64,000 bases of DNA from Arthrobacter sp. B6 (GCF_001663775.1 NZ_KV467168.1:2545846-2609845); one strand, 5' to 3'. Positions 36,337 through 46,006 are shown, counted from the first letter of the stretch. The notes: a model not told the origin generated them from the sequence alone. Translations and numbers: made by a program.

Positions 36337-37230
36337 TCACTCCTGCCCGGCCGTGAATCGCCGGGCCCAGTTCGCCGTCTCCGACAGGCCGCCGAAGGTG
36401 TAGAAGTGAAGCCCTACCTGCCCCGGAAGGCCGGGGCCACGGCCTGCGGAATGGTCTGCGAGTACAGCGGCAAGATCGTTGACAAAGTTGTCAGGTCCGG
36501 CCACGCCGACGAGGTTGGTGAGTGAGAAGCCGTACTTCTTCACGATCATTGCATTCGCGCCCACGCCGAATCGGCGGGCAAAGCCCAGAAGGCGCTTGAT
36601 CCCCGCCGGGCCCGGGGTCCCGACTCGGATCGGAGCAGTGATGCCCTTGGCCCGAACCGCCTCGATCCACTCCGCGACGGGAGCGGTATCGAACGCGAAC
36701 TGGGTGAAGATGACAGTGTCAAGCCCCTGTTCCTGGAGCGCGGCGGACTTGTCTTCAAGAGCACGCCAGAGGATTTCCGTTGGGATGTCCGGGTGACCCT
36801 CGGGGTAACCTCCGATTCCGACTTCGCGTACTCCGAACTCCTGCAGGACGCCGCTGCGAATGACCGAGAGTGAGTCGCTGTAAGGACCCTCGGGGCGGGC
36901 GGGGTCACCGCCGACGGCTAGGATGTGTTGCGTGGCGTCCACATCCTGCAGGCGCCCGAGGAACTCCCTGAGCCCCTGTGTGGACTCCAACCGCCGGGCC
37001 GAGATGTGGGGTACGGGAACGAAGCCCATTTCCCGGGCTGACCTGGCGGCGGCCACGCGCATCTCAAGGTCTTCGTTGCCCAGGAAAGTCACATTGATCC
37101 TGGTGCCAAGGGGGATGAGCGTCCTTGCCTCCAAAAGGGCAGGAATGTCCTTGCCCGTCATCTCGAGGGAGAAGTCCTTCATAAGTTGATGCGATGCTGC
37201 ACGGTTGATCGCCTGCGTGCTTTTAGTCAC
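36337..37230 (-). CDS. metF: Methylenetetrahydrofolate reductase
   Basis: 297 residues from GTG 37230, with GAAGGGA about 12 nt upstream; ATG at codon 17 (MKDFSLEM) is another possible start. The TIM-barrel marks include FVPVPHISARRL near residue 70, ILAVGGDPA near 103 and FTQFAFDT near 180. In the usual direction it makes methyl-THF; in O-demethylation it runs in reverse and oxidises methyl-THF to methylene-THF, which frees the carrier. Its place directly before demethylase copy 2 supports that role. A VanR-like palindrome lies 50-67 bp upstream of its start. Confidence 0.92.
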   Translation of the reverse strand: MTKSTQAINRAASHQLMKDFSLEMTGKDIPALLEARTLIPLGTRINVTFLGNEDLEMRVAAARSAREMGFVPVPHISARRLESTQGLREFLGRLQDVDATQHILAVGGDPARPEGPYSDSLSVIRSGVLQEFGVREVGIGGYPEGHPDIPTEILWRALEDKSAALQEQGLDTVIFTQFAFDTAPVAEWIEAVRAKGITAPIRVGTPGPAGIKRLLGFARRFGVGANAMIVKKYGFSLTNLVGVAGPDNFVNDLAAVLADHSAGRGPGLPGQVGLHFYTFGGLSETANWARRFTAGQE

Positions 37231-37275
37231 AATGCCATGTCCCTTCAGCGGACCCCCATTGCACCTGCCATCCCA

Positions 37276-37301
37276 ATTTTACCTATGTGGATAGGTACTG
37301 T
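37276..37301. promoter_or_regulatory. Palindrome before metF, candidate PadR/VanR operator
   Basis: TACCTATGTGGATAGGTA at 37280-37297 is a perfect 7-bp inverted repeat with a 4-bp spacer. A further ATAGG copy lies at 37304-37308. The architecture (ACCTAW-N4-WTAGGT) is the one I recall for the PadR-type VanR operator of C. glutamicum. It sits in the 108-bp gap before metF, upstream of the unit that ends with a PadR gene, so autoregulation is likely. Confidence 0.6.
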
Positions 37302-37338
37302 CCATAGGCATCTGTTTGGGATGGACGAGGCTCTTCCC

Positions 37339-38832
37339 TCAGCCCGCGGCCAAGGCGTCGGGATCGAGGTGGGCGATCGCGCGGGTGTCCTGGAATGCCC
37401 GGACTCCCTCGATTCCCTGCTCGCGGCCCATTCCGGACTGCTTCATTCCCCCGAACGGAGCGCGCAGGTCGAGCCGGGTAGCGCCATGGTCGTTGACCCA
37501 GACATAGCCGCAGACCAGCCGTCCGCCCACGCGGTTGGCTGATTCAGCGTCGGCCGTCCATACCGAGCCGCAGAGTCCGGACCAGGTGTCATTGGCCATC
37601 CGGACCGCCTCATCCTCGGTATCGAACGGAATGAGCGGGATCACCGGCCCAAACTGCTCCTGGGTGACGACGCGCAGCGATGGGTCGGGGTTGATCACCA
37701 GGGCCGGGCGCAGGAAGTTGCCGCCCTGGAGGTCAGGATCCGGCGGCAGCGTCCCGAACTCCCTGACATCGGCGCCCGCTGCCTTTGCCTCCTCGATGAT
37801 CTCAGTGACGAAAGCCTTCTGCGCCGGCTGGTGCAACGGTCCCATGGTGGTCCCCTCATCCAGTCCGTAGCCGATGACGGCCTTGTCGAGCCGGGCGGAC
37901 AGCCCCGCAACCACCTCGTCCAGGCGCGAACGGTGTACGTAGATCCGCTTTGCGTTCATGCAGATCTGCCCGGTGGTGTCGAAGATCGAGGCGTAGAGCC
38001 GGTCCAGGTGGGCGTCGTCGAGGACTGCATCCTCCAGCATGACGGCTGCGTCGTTTCCGCCGAGCTCCAGCGTCACCCTGGTCAGGGATTTGGAAGCCAT
38101 CTCCATAATGCGTTTGCCGCCGGCGACGCTGCCGGTAAAGCAGACCTTCGCGACGTCGGGGCTGGTGATCAGTGCCGACAGATCGGCGTCGTTCCCGGTC
38201 ACCACGTTGAGCACACCCGGAGGAAGTTTCTCGGCAATCCTTTGGACCACGCGTGTGGTGGCCAGCGGTGTGGTGGGCGGCGGCTTGACGATGGCGGTGT
38301 TGCCCGCGAGAAGCGCGTGAGGCAGCGAGGCCGCGAGGATGGCGATCGGCCAGTTGAACGGCACGATCACCGTCACCACTCCCAGCGGCTGGTACTGAAC
38401 GGTGGTGGACACAGGGATGCCCGGCGCCGGGGGAAGCACCTTGGCCGCATCCACGTCGTCGGCGAGGTCAAGCGCAAGGTTCCACCGGATCTCGAACACG
38501 AGCGAGTCCACCCATGACTCCATCCGGATCTTCCCGTTCTCCTGGGACAGGATCGCGGCATCCTCATCCCTGTAGTCCGCGATGCCCTCGAGGGCGGTAC
38601 GCATCTGGTCCGCGCGCTCCCTGGTGCTCAATGCCGACCAGCCGGCGTAGGCTCCCTTCGCCGCCGCAATCGCGTCCTCGACGTCGGCGGGACCAGCAGC
38701 CGCTGCATAGCCGACGATAACGCCTGGCTTGCCCGGGTCCACGACTTTGAGCGTGGAGTCTGACTGACGCTCCGTGCCCCCGATGTAAAGGCCCGTGGTC
38801 ACCGGCGCCGACGTATTGATGGTGTTGGTCAT
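37339..38832 (-). CDS. NAD(P)+-dependent aldehyde dehydrogenase, vanillin/syringaldehyde type by context
   Basis: 497 residues, standard length. Marks are PFNWPIAILAASLPHALLAG near 150, VTLELGGNDAA with the general-base Glu near 252, and the catalytic Cys in TTGQICMNAKR near 289. The family oxidises aldehydes to acids. Next to the demethylase and dioxygenase genes the best guess is an aromatic aldehyde such as vanillin or syringaldehyde. It begins 44 bp after the dioxygenase stop, on the same strand. Confidence 0.9.
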   Translation of the reverse strand: MTNTINTSAPVTTGLYIGGTERQSDSTLKVVDPGKPGVIVGYAAAAGPADVEDAIAAAKGAYAGWSALSTRERADQMRTALEGIADYRDEDAAILSQENGKIRMESWVDSLVFEIRWNLALDLADDVDAAKVLPPAPGIPVSTTVQYQPLGVVTVIVPFNWPIAILAASLPHALLAGNTAIVKPPPTTPLATTRVVQRIAEKLPPGVLNVVTGNDADLSALITSPDVAKVCFTGSVAGGKRIMEMASKSLTRVTLELGGNDAAVMLEDAVLDDAHLDRLYASIFDTTGQICMNAKRIYVHRSRLDEVVAGLSARLDKAVIGYGLDEGTTMGPLHQPAQKAFVTEIIEEAKAAGADVREFGTLPPDPDLQGGNFLRPALVINPDPSLRVVTQEQFGPVIPLIPFDTEDEAVRMANDTWSGLCGSVWTADAESANRVGGRLVCGYVWVNDHGATRLDLRAPFGGMKQSGMGREQGIEGVRAFQDTRAIAHLDPDALAAG

Positions 38833-38876
38833 GACTTTGCACCTTTCTGTGCAGTACTTGCGGTTTTTTCATGTCG

Positions 38877-39857
38877 TCACTGGCGGACGACGGGTGTTCC
38901 ATGAGTGTGGAACGTTTCGATGGTCTTCATTCCCCAGGCCTGCCCTTTTTTGCGTTCTTCCTGGGTCCACTCCACCACCGGCGAGTCGGGGTCCAGCAAC
39001 AGCCGCGCACCGGCGTTGGCGAGTTCAATGCGGTTGCCGCCGGGCTCCCAGACATAGAGGAAAAAGGTCTGGTTGATGGCATGCTTGTGCGGGCCTGACT
39101 CGATGTGGATGCCGTTCTCCAGGAAGATATCGGCTGCCTTGAGGATGTCCTCGCGGGTGTCAGGGGCGAAAGCGACGTGGTGCAGCCGGTTGCCGTGCTT
39201 AAGCCAGTCATCCGAGTAAACGATGTCGTAGGACTTGTTGTTGAAGTGGAACCACCAGGCGGCGTAACCGCCGTCGTCCAGCTTGATCCGTTCACTTTCG
39301 CGTCCCCGCAGGGCTGTAGCCACGAATTCTCCGTTGGCCACCACATCCCTGGCAAGGTAATTAATATGGTCCAGCCGCCTGGCGTTGACGCCTCGGCCCG
39401 GAAACGCGGAGGCCTGGTTCTTCAAGGCAGGCTTGTCATCGGTAGCCACGTACCGCTCGGTTTCATAGTAAATAGCCATGTCGTGCCCGTCGGGATCCCG
39501 AAAAGCATAGGCGGGGCCGGTACCCACTTCGCCGTCCACCCAGCCGACTCCGAGTCCAGTGGCTTCGATCGCCGCCACCCGTCGCTCCAGCGCCTCCGGG
39601 CTGGTGGTCCGGAACGTCGTCCGGCCAACGCCGGCGGCATCGGATGCGGTGAGCTTCAGCGTATAAAGCTGATATTCGTCCCACGTGCGCAGGTACACCG
39701 ATTTCTTTCCGGCCCTGCCATTTCCGGGGTCGCCGGACTCCGCGACGACACGCATGGCGAGCAGGTCGCGAAAGAACCACAGGCTTTCGTCGAACGTAGG
39801 CGTCAGCAGCTCCACATTCCCCAGGTGGGCGACGTCGAACGAGGTGTAATCGGTCAT
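38877..39857 (-). CDS. Type I (vicinal oxygen chelate) extradiol dioxygenase
   Basis: 326 residues from ATG 39857, with GGAGAGG upstream. Two VOC halves are visible, FDVAHLGNVELLTPTFDESL at residue 7 and RLDHINYLARDV at 161. The iron ligands of extradiol enzymes are present: His164, His226/227 (RLHHVAF) and Glu278 (GGNRIEL), with the active-site Tyr in FLYVWEP near 268. It cleaves an aromatic diol next to its hydroxyls. The neighbours (GalD-, LigK- and GalB-like) predict gallate or a related substrate, although known gallate and protocatechuate 4,5-enzymes are of the unrelated LigAB type. Confidence 0.88.
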   Translation of the reverse strand: MTDYTSFDVAHLGNVELLTPTFDESLWFFRDLLAMRVVAESGDPGNGRAGKKSVYLRTWDEYQLYTLKLTASDAAGVGRTTFRTTSPEALERRVAAIEATGLGVGWVDGEVGTGPAYAFRDPDGHDMAIYYETERYVATDDKPALKNQASAFPGRGVNARRLDHINYLARDVVANGEFVATALRGRESERIKLDDGGYAAWWFHFNNKSYDIVYSDDWLKHGNRLHHVAFAPDTREDILKAADIFLENGIHIESGPHKHAINQTFFLYVWEPGGNRIELANAGARLLLDPDSPVVEWTQEERKKGQAWGMKTIETFHTHGTPVVRQ

Positions 39858-39882
39858 GGACTTTTCCTCTCCAGGGTCGCTT

Positions 39883-40962
39883 TCACAGGCGGGGGCGCGG
39901 GAAGACGCGCCCGTCGAAAATCTTCCGCGCAGTGCGGAGGGCTGCAGAAGTGGTGACAGTGAACCCGTCAGGGGTTGATTCGACTCCGATTTCGACGTCG
40001 AAGTGGCCGGTGGGATGTTCGATCCGCAGCGGGGAGCCGGGTGACGGCAGCGCCGCGAGTCCGCGGCCCACCGACCCCTCAGCGAGCACTCCCGCGCCGA
40101 CGGTAAGGGCCCCCAGCACCCCAATTGATGTGTGCACACGCACCGGCAGGAAACTGCGGGTGGCAATGGCGCCGCCGGCGCGCGGCGGGGCCAGCAGCAC
40201 CAGCTTCGGCACGGTGGCGTCCGTGACATCTCCCATGCCCATCACCTTGGCCGCCTCAAGGCGGAGCCCCTTCAGGCGGTCTGCCAGATCGCCGTCGGCC
40301 TCAAGGTCCTCAGGTGACTCGTCGCCCTCCAGCCCGAGGTCGGCGGCGCGCATCAGGACGGTGGGCATGCCATTGTCCACGCACGTGACGTCCACTCCGG
40401 CAACCCGGTCCAGCACGTTGCCGGATGGGAACAGCGCCCCTGTTGACGAGCCGGCGGTTCCCTCGAAGTTGAGCCTGATTGCGCCCGCACTGCCGGGGAC
40501 GCCGTCGATCTCGAGGCCGCCGTCGTAGTCCACCAGGCCGCCGGGGGTGGCGAACCTGGCAATCGCCAGGCTGTCCGTGTTCAGCATGCGGATGCGGACG
40601 TCGGTGTGCCCGTCGCCGGCCGGAACGAGGCCGCGTTCAACCGCGAACGGGCCGACGCCGGCCAGGATGTTGCCGCAGTTCTGGCGGTCCGTCACGAACG
40701 CGCTGTCGACGCCCAACTGGAGGAAGAGATAGTCGACGTCGGCGCCGCCGTCGGCTGACGGTGAGATGACAGCGACCTTGCTCGTGAGGGGGTGCGCACC
40801 GCCAAGCCCGTCGATCTGCCGTGGATCGGGTGTGCCCATGATTCGCAGGAGCAGGTTGTCGCGTTCGTCGGGGTCTGCGGGGAGGTCCGCGGCGAGGAAG
40901 AACGCACCCTTGGAGGTGCCGCCGCGCATATACAGGCAAGGGATCCCCTCAACCGCGGCCAT
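39883..40962 (-). CDS. PrpF family isomerase, 4-oxalomesaconate tautomerase (GalD/LigU-like)
   Basis: 359 residues from ATG 40962 (GGGGCGG upstream); ATG 40983 is a longer option. The N-terminus GIPCLYMRGGTSKGAFF is the PrpF family signature, with GNILAGVGPFA near 90. GalD and LigU of this family interconvert the keto and enol, or the double bond isomers, of 4-oxalomesaconate in gallate and protocatechuate 4,5-cleavage. The gene start overlaps the aldolase gene, and the dioxygenase gene follows 25 bp downstream, so the four are one operon. Confidence 0.87.
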   Translation of the reverse strand: MAAVEGIPCLYMRGGTSKGAFFLAADLPADPDERDNLLLRIMGTPDPRQIDGLGGAHPLTSKVAVISPSADGGADVDYLFLQLGVDSAFVTDRQNCGNILAGVGPFAVERGLVPAGDGHTDVRIRMLNTDSLAIARFATPGGLVDYDGGLEIDGVPGSAGAIRLNFEGTAGSSTGALFPSGNVLDRVAGVDVTCVDNGMPTVLMRAADLGLEGDESPEDLEADGDLADRLKGLRLEAAKVMGMGDVTDATVPKLVLLAPPRAGGAIATRSFLPVRVHTSIGVLGALTVGAGVLAEGSVGRGLAALPSPGSPLRIEHPTGHFDVEIGVESTPDGFTVTTSAALRTARKIFDGRVFPRPRL

Positions 40963-41689
40963 GATCCGCCCCGTACTCGGCATCCCCGTACTCAGAGCCT
41001 CCGTACTCGGCAGCGCTGACGTACCGCACTCCCAGGTCCTCCAACACGCTCCGAAGCCGGTTGCGGTCCAGGCTCAGCTCGCCCTCGAGATAGGCCGCCC
41101 GGGACTCCGCCTCCTTCATCACCCTTGCATCGGCTGCTTCGCGGGCTGTCTGCGCCTCGAGGCGCGGAACGCACAGTACGCCGTCGTCATCGGCCACAAT
41201 AATGTCGCCCGGACGTACCACCGTGCCGCCGACCGTTATCGGCACATTCACCGAGCCGGCAGTCGCCTTGACAGTTCCCTGTGCGTTGACCGCGGCGGAC
41301 CAGACGGGGAACCCCATGGCCCGCAGGTCAGCGACATCCCGGACCCCGCCCGTTGTCACGAGCCCACGCACCCCGCGGTGCTGCAGCGCCGTCGCGAACA
41401 GTTCTCCGAACGATCCATCAAGCGAGGGGGAGGCAGTGGTCACAACAAGCACATCGCCTTCGCGGCACTGCTCCACCGCAGCATGGATCATCAGGTTGTC
41501 GCCGGGCCAGCACAGCACGGTGACAGCCGAACCGGCAATGCGGATCCCTTCCTGGATGGGGCGGAGCGAGGCGCCCACCAGCCCTGTGCGCCCGATTGCT
41601 TCGTGTACAGTCGCGACGCCGTGCGACCTGAGGGCGTCAATGGACGAAGGATCCGCCCGCGGGACGTCAGTGACCACTACGGTCTTCAT
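40949..41689 (-). CDS. RraA-fold aldolase, 4-carboxy-4-hydroxy-2-oxoadipate aldolase (LigK/GalC-like)
   Basis: 246 residues. The class II aldolase marks of the RraA/HMG aldolase family are present: CWPGDNLMIHAAVEQ near 60 and TTGGVRDVADLRAMGFPVW near 112 with the metal-binding Asp and Arg. The product pair would be pyruvate and oxaloacetate. The start overlaps the GalB-like stop (ATGA). The C-terminus has repeated EYG units (AAEYGGSEYGDAEYGADHG), unlike the usual end, from a short direct repeat of CCGTACTCGG. Confidence 0.88.
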   Translation of the reverse strand: MKTVVVTDVPRADPSSIDALRSHGVATVHEAIGRTGLVGASLRPIQEGIRIAGSAVTVLCWPGDNLMIHAAVEQCREGDVLVVTTASPSLDGSFGELFATALQHRGVRGLVTTGGVRDVADLRAMGFPVWSAAVNAQGTVKATAGSVNVPITVGGTVVRPGDIIVADDDGVLCVPRLEAQTAREAADARVMKEAESRAAYLEGELSLDRNRLRSVLEDLGVRYVSAAEYGGSEYGDAEYGADHGRG

Positions 41690-42417
41690 TCGAGGACCTT
41701 GGTGACCTGCGGGTAGTAGCGCATGTAGGCCTCTCCCTTGGTGTCAACCGGAAGGCCGAGGTTCGGACCCGCATTGCGCCTGACCTGGACGCCGCGGCGC
41801 ACCGCCAGTGACGTGTAGTAGTCCCACATGTGCTGCTGGGCCGGCAGGCATTGCATGGCCTGCTCCTTGGCGGCGAAGGCGGCGGTGATATCCAGCAGGA
41901 CGTCGGGTTTGAAGTCGCATTGTTCGGGCTGATGGGGCTCGAAGAAGAACACCGGCGGTGCACCCAGCACGTCGCCCGGGGCCTCGTAACCGATTGCCTG
42001 GGCAAGGATCCTGGCCTCGATTGCCAGCTTGCCGGCTGCGGGGTGGTCACCGTTGTAAGGGTCCAGCAGGGGGTGTGTCAGCACGACGGTAGGCTGCAGC
42101 CGCCGGTAGATCCGCACCAGCTCATCAAGCAGTTCCCGGCTCGGCAGAAGGGGATAATCCCCGGCGTCGAGGAATTCGATTTCGGCGCCGAGGGCCGCGG
42201 CGGCGGCCTCGGCCTCTTCGCGCCGGATCGCCTTGATTTCGTCCAGGGACTTTCCCGCCAGCCACTGGCTGGCGGACTCGCCGCGCTCACCATACGAGAG
42301 GCAGACGACGACGGCGCGGTCACCGCGGGCAGTCGCGGCGGCGATGGCGCCGCCGGCCCGCCAGACGAAGTCGCCGGCGTGCGCACTCACGACCAGCACG
42401 GTGCCTCCATTGGCCAT
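41686..42417 (-). CDS. PIG-L family hydrolase/hydratase, 4-oxalomesaconate hydratase (GalB-like)
   Basis: 243 residues from ATG 42417, with GGGAGGGA upstream. The metal site motif of the PIG-L fold appears as VSAHAGDFVW near 10 (AHPDD in deacetylases) and a second His in NGDHPAAG near 125. In Pseudomonas putida the PIG-L protein GalB hydrates 4-oxalomesaconate to 4-carboxy-4-hydroxy-2-oxoadipate. As the first gene of the minus-strand run galB-aldolase-prpF-dioxygenase-ALDH it fits that role; a deacetylase role is the alternative. Confidence 0.85.
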   Translation of the reverse strand: MANGGTVLVVSAHAGDFVWRAGGAIAAATARGDRAVVVCLSYGERGESASQWLAGKSLDEIKAIRREEAEAAAAALGAEIEFLDAGDYPLLPSRELLDELVRIYRRLQPTVVLTHPLLDPYNGDHPAAGKLAIEARILAQAIGYEAPGDVLGAPPVFFFEPHQPEQCDFKPDVLLDITAAFAAKEQAMQCLPAQQHMWDYYTSLAVRRGVQVRRNAGPNLGLPVDTKGEAYMRYYPQVTKVLE

Positions 42418-42510
42418 GATGGGTCCCTCCCGGATCGCTGTCCCATCTCTCCGCATCCTCTTGCCAGACAACCACTCTCTGGTACTCCGGTCAAGGCATC
42501 GGCTACAATT

Positions 42511-42520
42511 TTGTTACCAA
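42511..42520. promoter_or_regulatory. Candidate GntR operator in the galB/demethylase divergent region
   Basis: TTGTTACCAA resembles TTGTCTACAA at 45043-45052 in the gntR promoter (7 of 10 bases, both TTG-N4-CAA). A TACAAT hexamer at 42504-42509 could be a -10 box. The site is 94 bp before the GalB-like start and 93 bp before the relic demethylase start. Confidence 0.35.
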
Positions 42521-42612
42521 TCCTGACCCTCGTGTTTGTTGCTTCCACTGTTACTGCAACGGCCTGGATCGCCCGGTGCGATCCCCGCCGTCAGCGAACA
42601 AAGGAGTTCACC

Positions 42613-42802
42613 GTGTCGCAAACATCGCAGGAAGCGACCGGACGGCTGGGCTCGTCGGTCGGACGGCTGCGCAACTCGACGGCACGGCCCACCGTGGACT
42701 ACCAGGGTCCACCTCATCGGCGACGCTATCCTTGCCCATCTCGACGCGGACTCTTACAACCTCGTGGGCCATCCCATGGTGGAAAGCCATCGCGCAGCCT
42801 GA
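42613..42802 (+). pseudogene. Relic of a fourth LigM/DesA-like demethylase gene
   Basis: GTG 42613 with AAAGGAG upstream starts a frame whose first 28 residues (GSSVGRLRNSTARP within them) match the N-terminus of copy 1 (GSAVEVLRNAKSRP). After about 42695 the frame changes by one, and 42707-42802 encodes HLIGDAILAHLDADSYNLVG, which matches copy 1 residues near 103-125 ([20 protein letters not shown]). About 75 codons between the pieces and the whole C-terminal part are gone. It keeps the ribosome site and lies 39 bp before the intact copy 3. It also explains most of the 424-bp gap 42418-42841. Confidence 0.75.
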
Positions 42803-44281
<1,479 letters not shown>

Positions 44282-44282
44282 C

Positions 44283-44984
44283 TCAGCTGTCGGCGGGGGC
44301 CCCCGGCTCCGACGTCGAGAGGCTTCGCAGTGCGTCGATCACGCTGAGCAGGTGGCTGCGGACGGCCTGCTCGGCAGCAGCAGGATCGCGGGCGACAACG
44401 GCGTCGATGATTGCGGCATGCTCCAACACCGAGATCTTTGCCCGCTGCGGCCGCGACGAGAGTTTGAACTGGTGCCGGACGCTCTGGGCATGCAATCGGG
44501 CCAGCACGTCGGAGGCGGTGGCATGATTGCTGAGTTCACGGACCCGGACATCGAGGTAACGGTTCAGGCGCGCATATTCGACAAGGTCGCCCTCGGCGAC
44601 CGATTCAATCAGCTGGGACCGCAGGCGACCGAGTGCCTCGGCATCCTCGTCGGAAATGCTTGCCGCAGTCTTCGCCGCGCACAGGCCCTCGACACCGATC
44701 CGAACCTCAAGGATTTCGATGGCCTCCTCGAGGGAGATCGCCCGCACCCGGGATCCGCGGTGGGGCAGGCGTTCCACGAGGCCTTCGGCTGCGAGCTGGA
44801 GCAGCGCAATGCGCACTGTCGCCCGGCTCGCCGAGAAGACGTCGCCGAGATCTGCCTCGACGAGCCGTTGGTTCGGTACGTACTCACCCCGAATGATGGC
44901 ATCACGGATGAGGTCGGTCACCCTCTGATCGACGGCGGCTTCAGCTTCGGCCACCGGTGAAGCACTTTCAAGCGCTGACGACAT
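44283..44984 (-). CDS. GntR family regulator with FCD effector domain
   Basis: 233 residues. The N-terminal winged helix covers about 20-85 (VTDLIRDAIIRGEYVPNQRL, then SRATVRIALLQLAAEGLVE). The C-terminal FCD helical domain has the metal-ligand pattern with Asp and His in LDVRV, HAAIIDAV and RSHL. FCD regulators usually respond to organic acids and repress adjacent catabolic genes. It is divergent from the reductase gene at 45082 and convergent with demethylase copy 3. TTGTCTACAA in the divergent gap is its probable site. Confidence 0.9.
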   Translation of the reverse strand: MSSALESASPVAEAEAAVDQRVTDLIRDAIIRGEYVPNQRLVEADLGDVFSASRATVRIALLQLAAEGLVERLPHRGSRVRAISLEEAIEILEVRIGVEGLCAAKTAASISDEDAEALGRLRSQLIESVAEGDLVEYARLNRYLDVRVRELSNHATASDVLARLHAQSVRHQFKLSSRPQRAKISVLEHAAIIDAVVARDPAAAEQAVRSHLLSVIDALRSLSTSEPGAPADS

Positions 44985-45042
44985 GTCGACTCAGACTCCC
45001 AAATCACCCGATAACGACGGGCCCCGGATAGGGGCACCCATT

Positions 45043-45052
45043 TTGTCTACAA
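45043..45052. promoter_or_regulatory. Candidate GntR operator between gntR and the reductase gene
   Basis: TTGTCTACAA is a perfect 4-bp-arm palindrome (TTGT-CT-ACAA) of the type bound by FadR/FCD regulators (GT-N-AC core). It overlaps a TACAAT -10-like hexamer at 45048-45053 and lies 30 bp before the reductase start. Confidence 0.45.
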
Positions 45053-45081
45053 TCTTAGAACCAACGGAGGGAAGTGCTCCC

Positions 45082-45867
45082 ATGCGCGTTGCCGTTTTGG
45101 GTCTCGGGGAAGCCGGAAGCATCTACGCCGCCGATCTCGCCGAGCGGGGACTGAGCGTCAGTGCGTCCGATCCTTTGGCTCCGGCACCGCCGGGTGTCAC
45201 GCCCGCCGACGACATCGGTGGGGCAGTCCGGGGGGCTGCCCTGGTGTTGAGCCTCGTCGGTGACGAGGCGTCGGAGGCAGTCCTCGAGGAGGCCCTGCCT
45301 GCGATGGAGCCGACCGGCATCTTCGCGGACATGAATACCGCTGGTCCTGCTCGAAAGCAGCAGCTCGCGAAGCGCGCGGACCGGGACGGAATCCTTTTCG
45401 CCGACGTGGCCATCCTGGCTCCGGTTCCCCGGGCACGGATCACGACACCCTTGGTAGTGAGCGGTTCAGGCGCAGGGGAGTTAGTGCACGTCCTCTCCGG
45501 GCTCCGGATACCGGCCACCAGTGTGGGCGACAAGGCCGGGGCTGCCGCCGGACTGAAGCTGCTGCGCAGCGTTTTTATGAAGGGACTTGCCGCTACGGTT
45601 CTCGAATCCGTCACGGCCGCCCGGGCTGTTGGGGCCGAGGAGTGGATCATTAACCAGATTGCCTCAGAGCTTGGCCCCGCCGGCCCCGGGCTCGTAGCGC
45701 GAATACTTGAAGGCACGCCGGCGCACGCCCGTCGACGCGGGCTTGAGATGAGCGAGGCGCGGCTGTTCCTTGAATCGCTGGGTACCTCGCACTCCATGAC
45801 AGACGGCGCGATCGAGTGGCTGCGTTCACTGTCGGGATCGGGCGCGTCGCAATCGGATCAAAGCTGA
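45082..45867 (+). CDS. NAD(P)-dependent 6-phosphogluconate-dehydrogenase-like oxidoreductase
   Basis: 261 residues from ATG 45082, with GGAGGG upstream. The Rossmann start VAVLGLGEAGSIYAADLAER and the C-terminal helical DUF1932-like domain (AAGLKLLRSVFMKGLAATVL near 155) place it in the beta-hydroxyacid dehydrogenase group. Its place beside the GntR gene in the island suggests a side step, for example reduction of an oxo-acid intermediate, but no defined step of gallate breakdown requires it. Followed by about 140 bp without a gene. Confidence 0.82.
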   Translation: MRVAVLGLGEAGSIYAADLAERGLSVSASDPLAPAPPGVTPADDIGGAVRGAALVLSLVGDEASEAVLEEALPAMEPTGIFADMNTAGPARKQQLAKRADRDGILFADVAILAPVPRARITTPLVVSGSGAGELVHVLSGLRIPATSVGDKAGAAAGLKLLRSVFMKGLAATVLESVTAARAVGAEEWIINQIASELGPAGPGLVARILEGTPAHARRRGLEMSEARLFLESLGTSHSMTDGAIEWLRSLSGSGASQSDQS

Positions 45868-46006
45868 CGCAGGTCCCTGCTGTCGCCCTGCGGAAGGCGT
45901 CAGCGCAGGCCTGCCGGGCGGCGGGCAGTCCTTACTGACTACGCCCGCCGGCACGGTTGAATGGTGCCGGTGAAGCAACTCCTGGGGCCGACGGCGGCAC
46001 CGCGGG

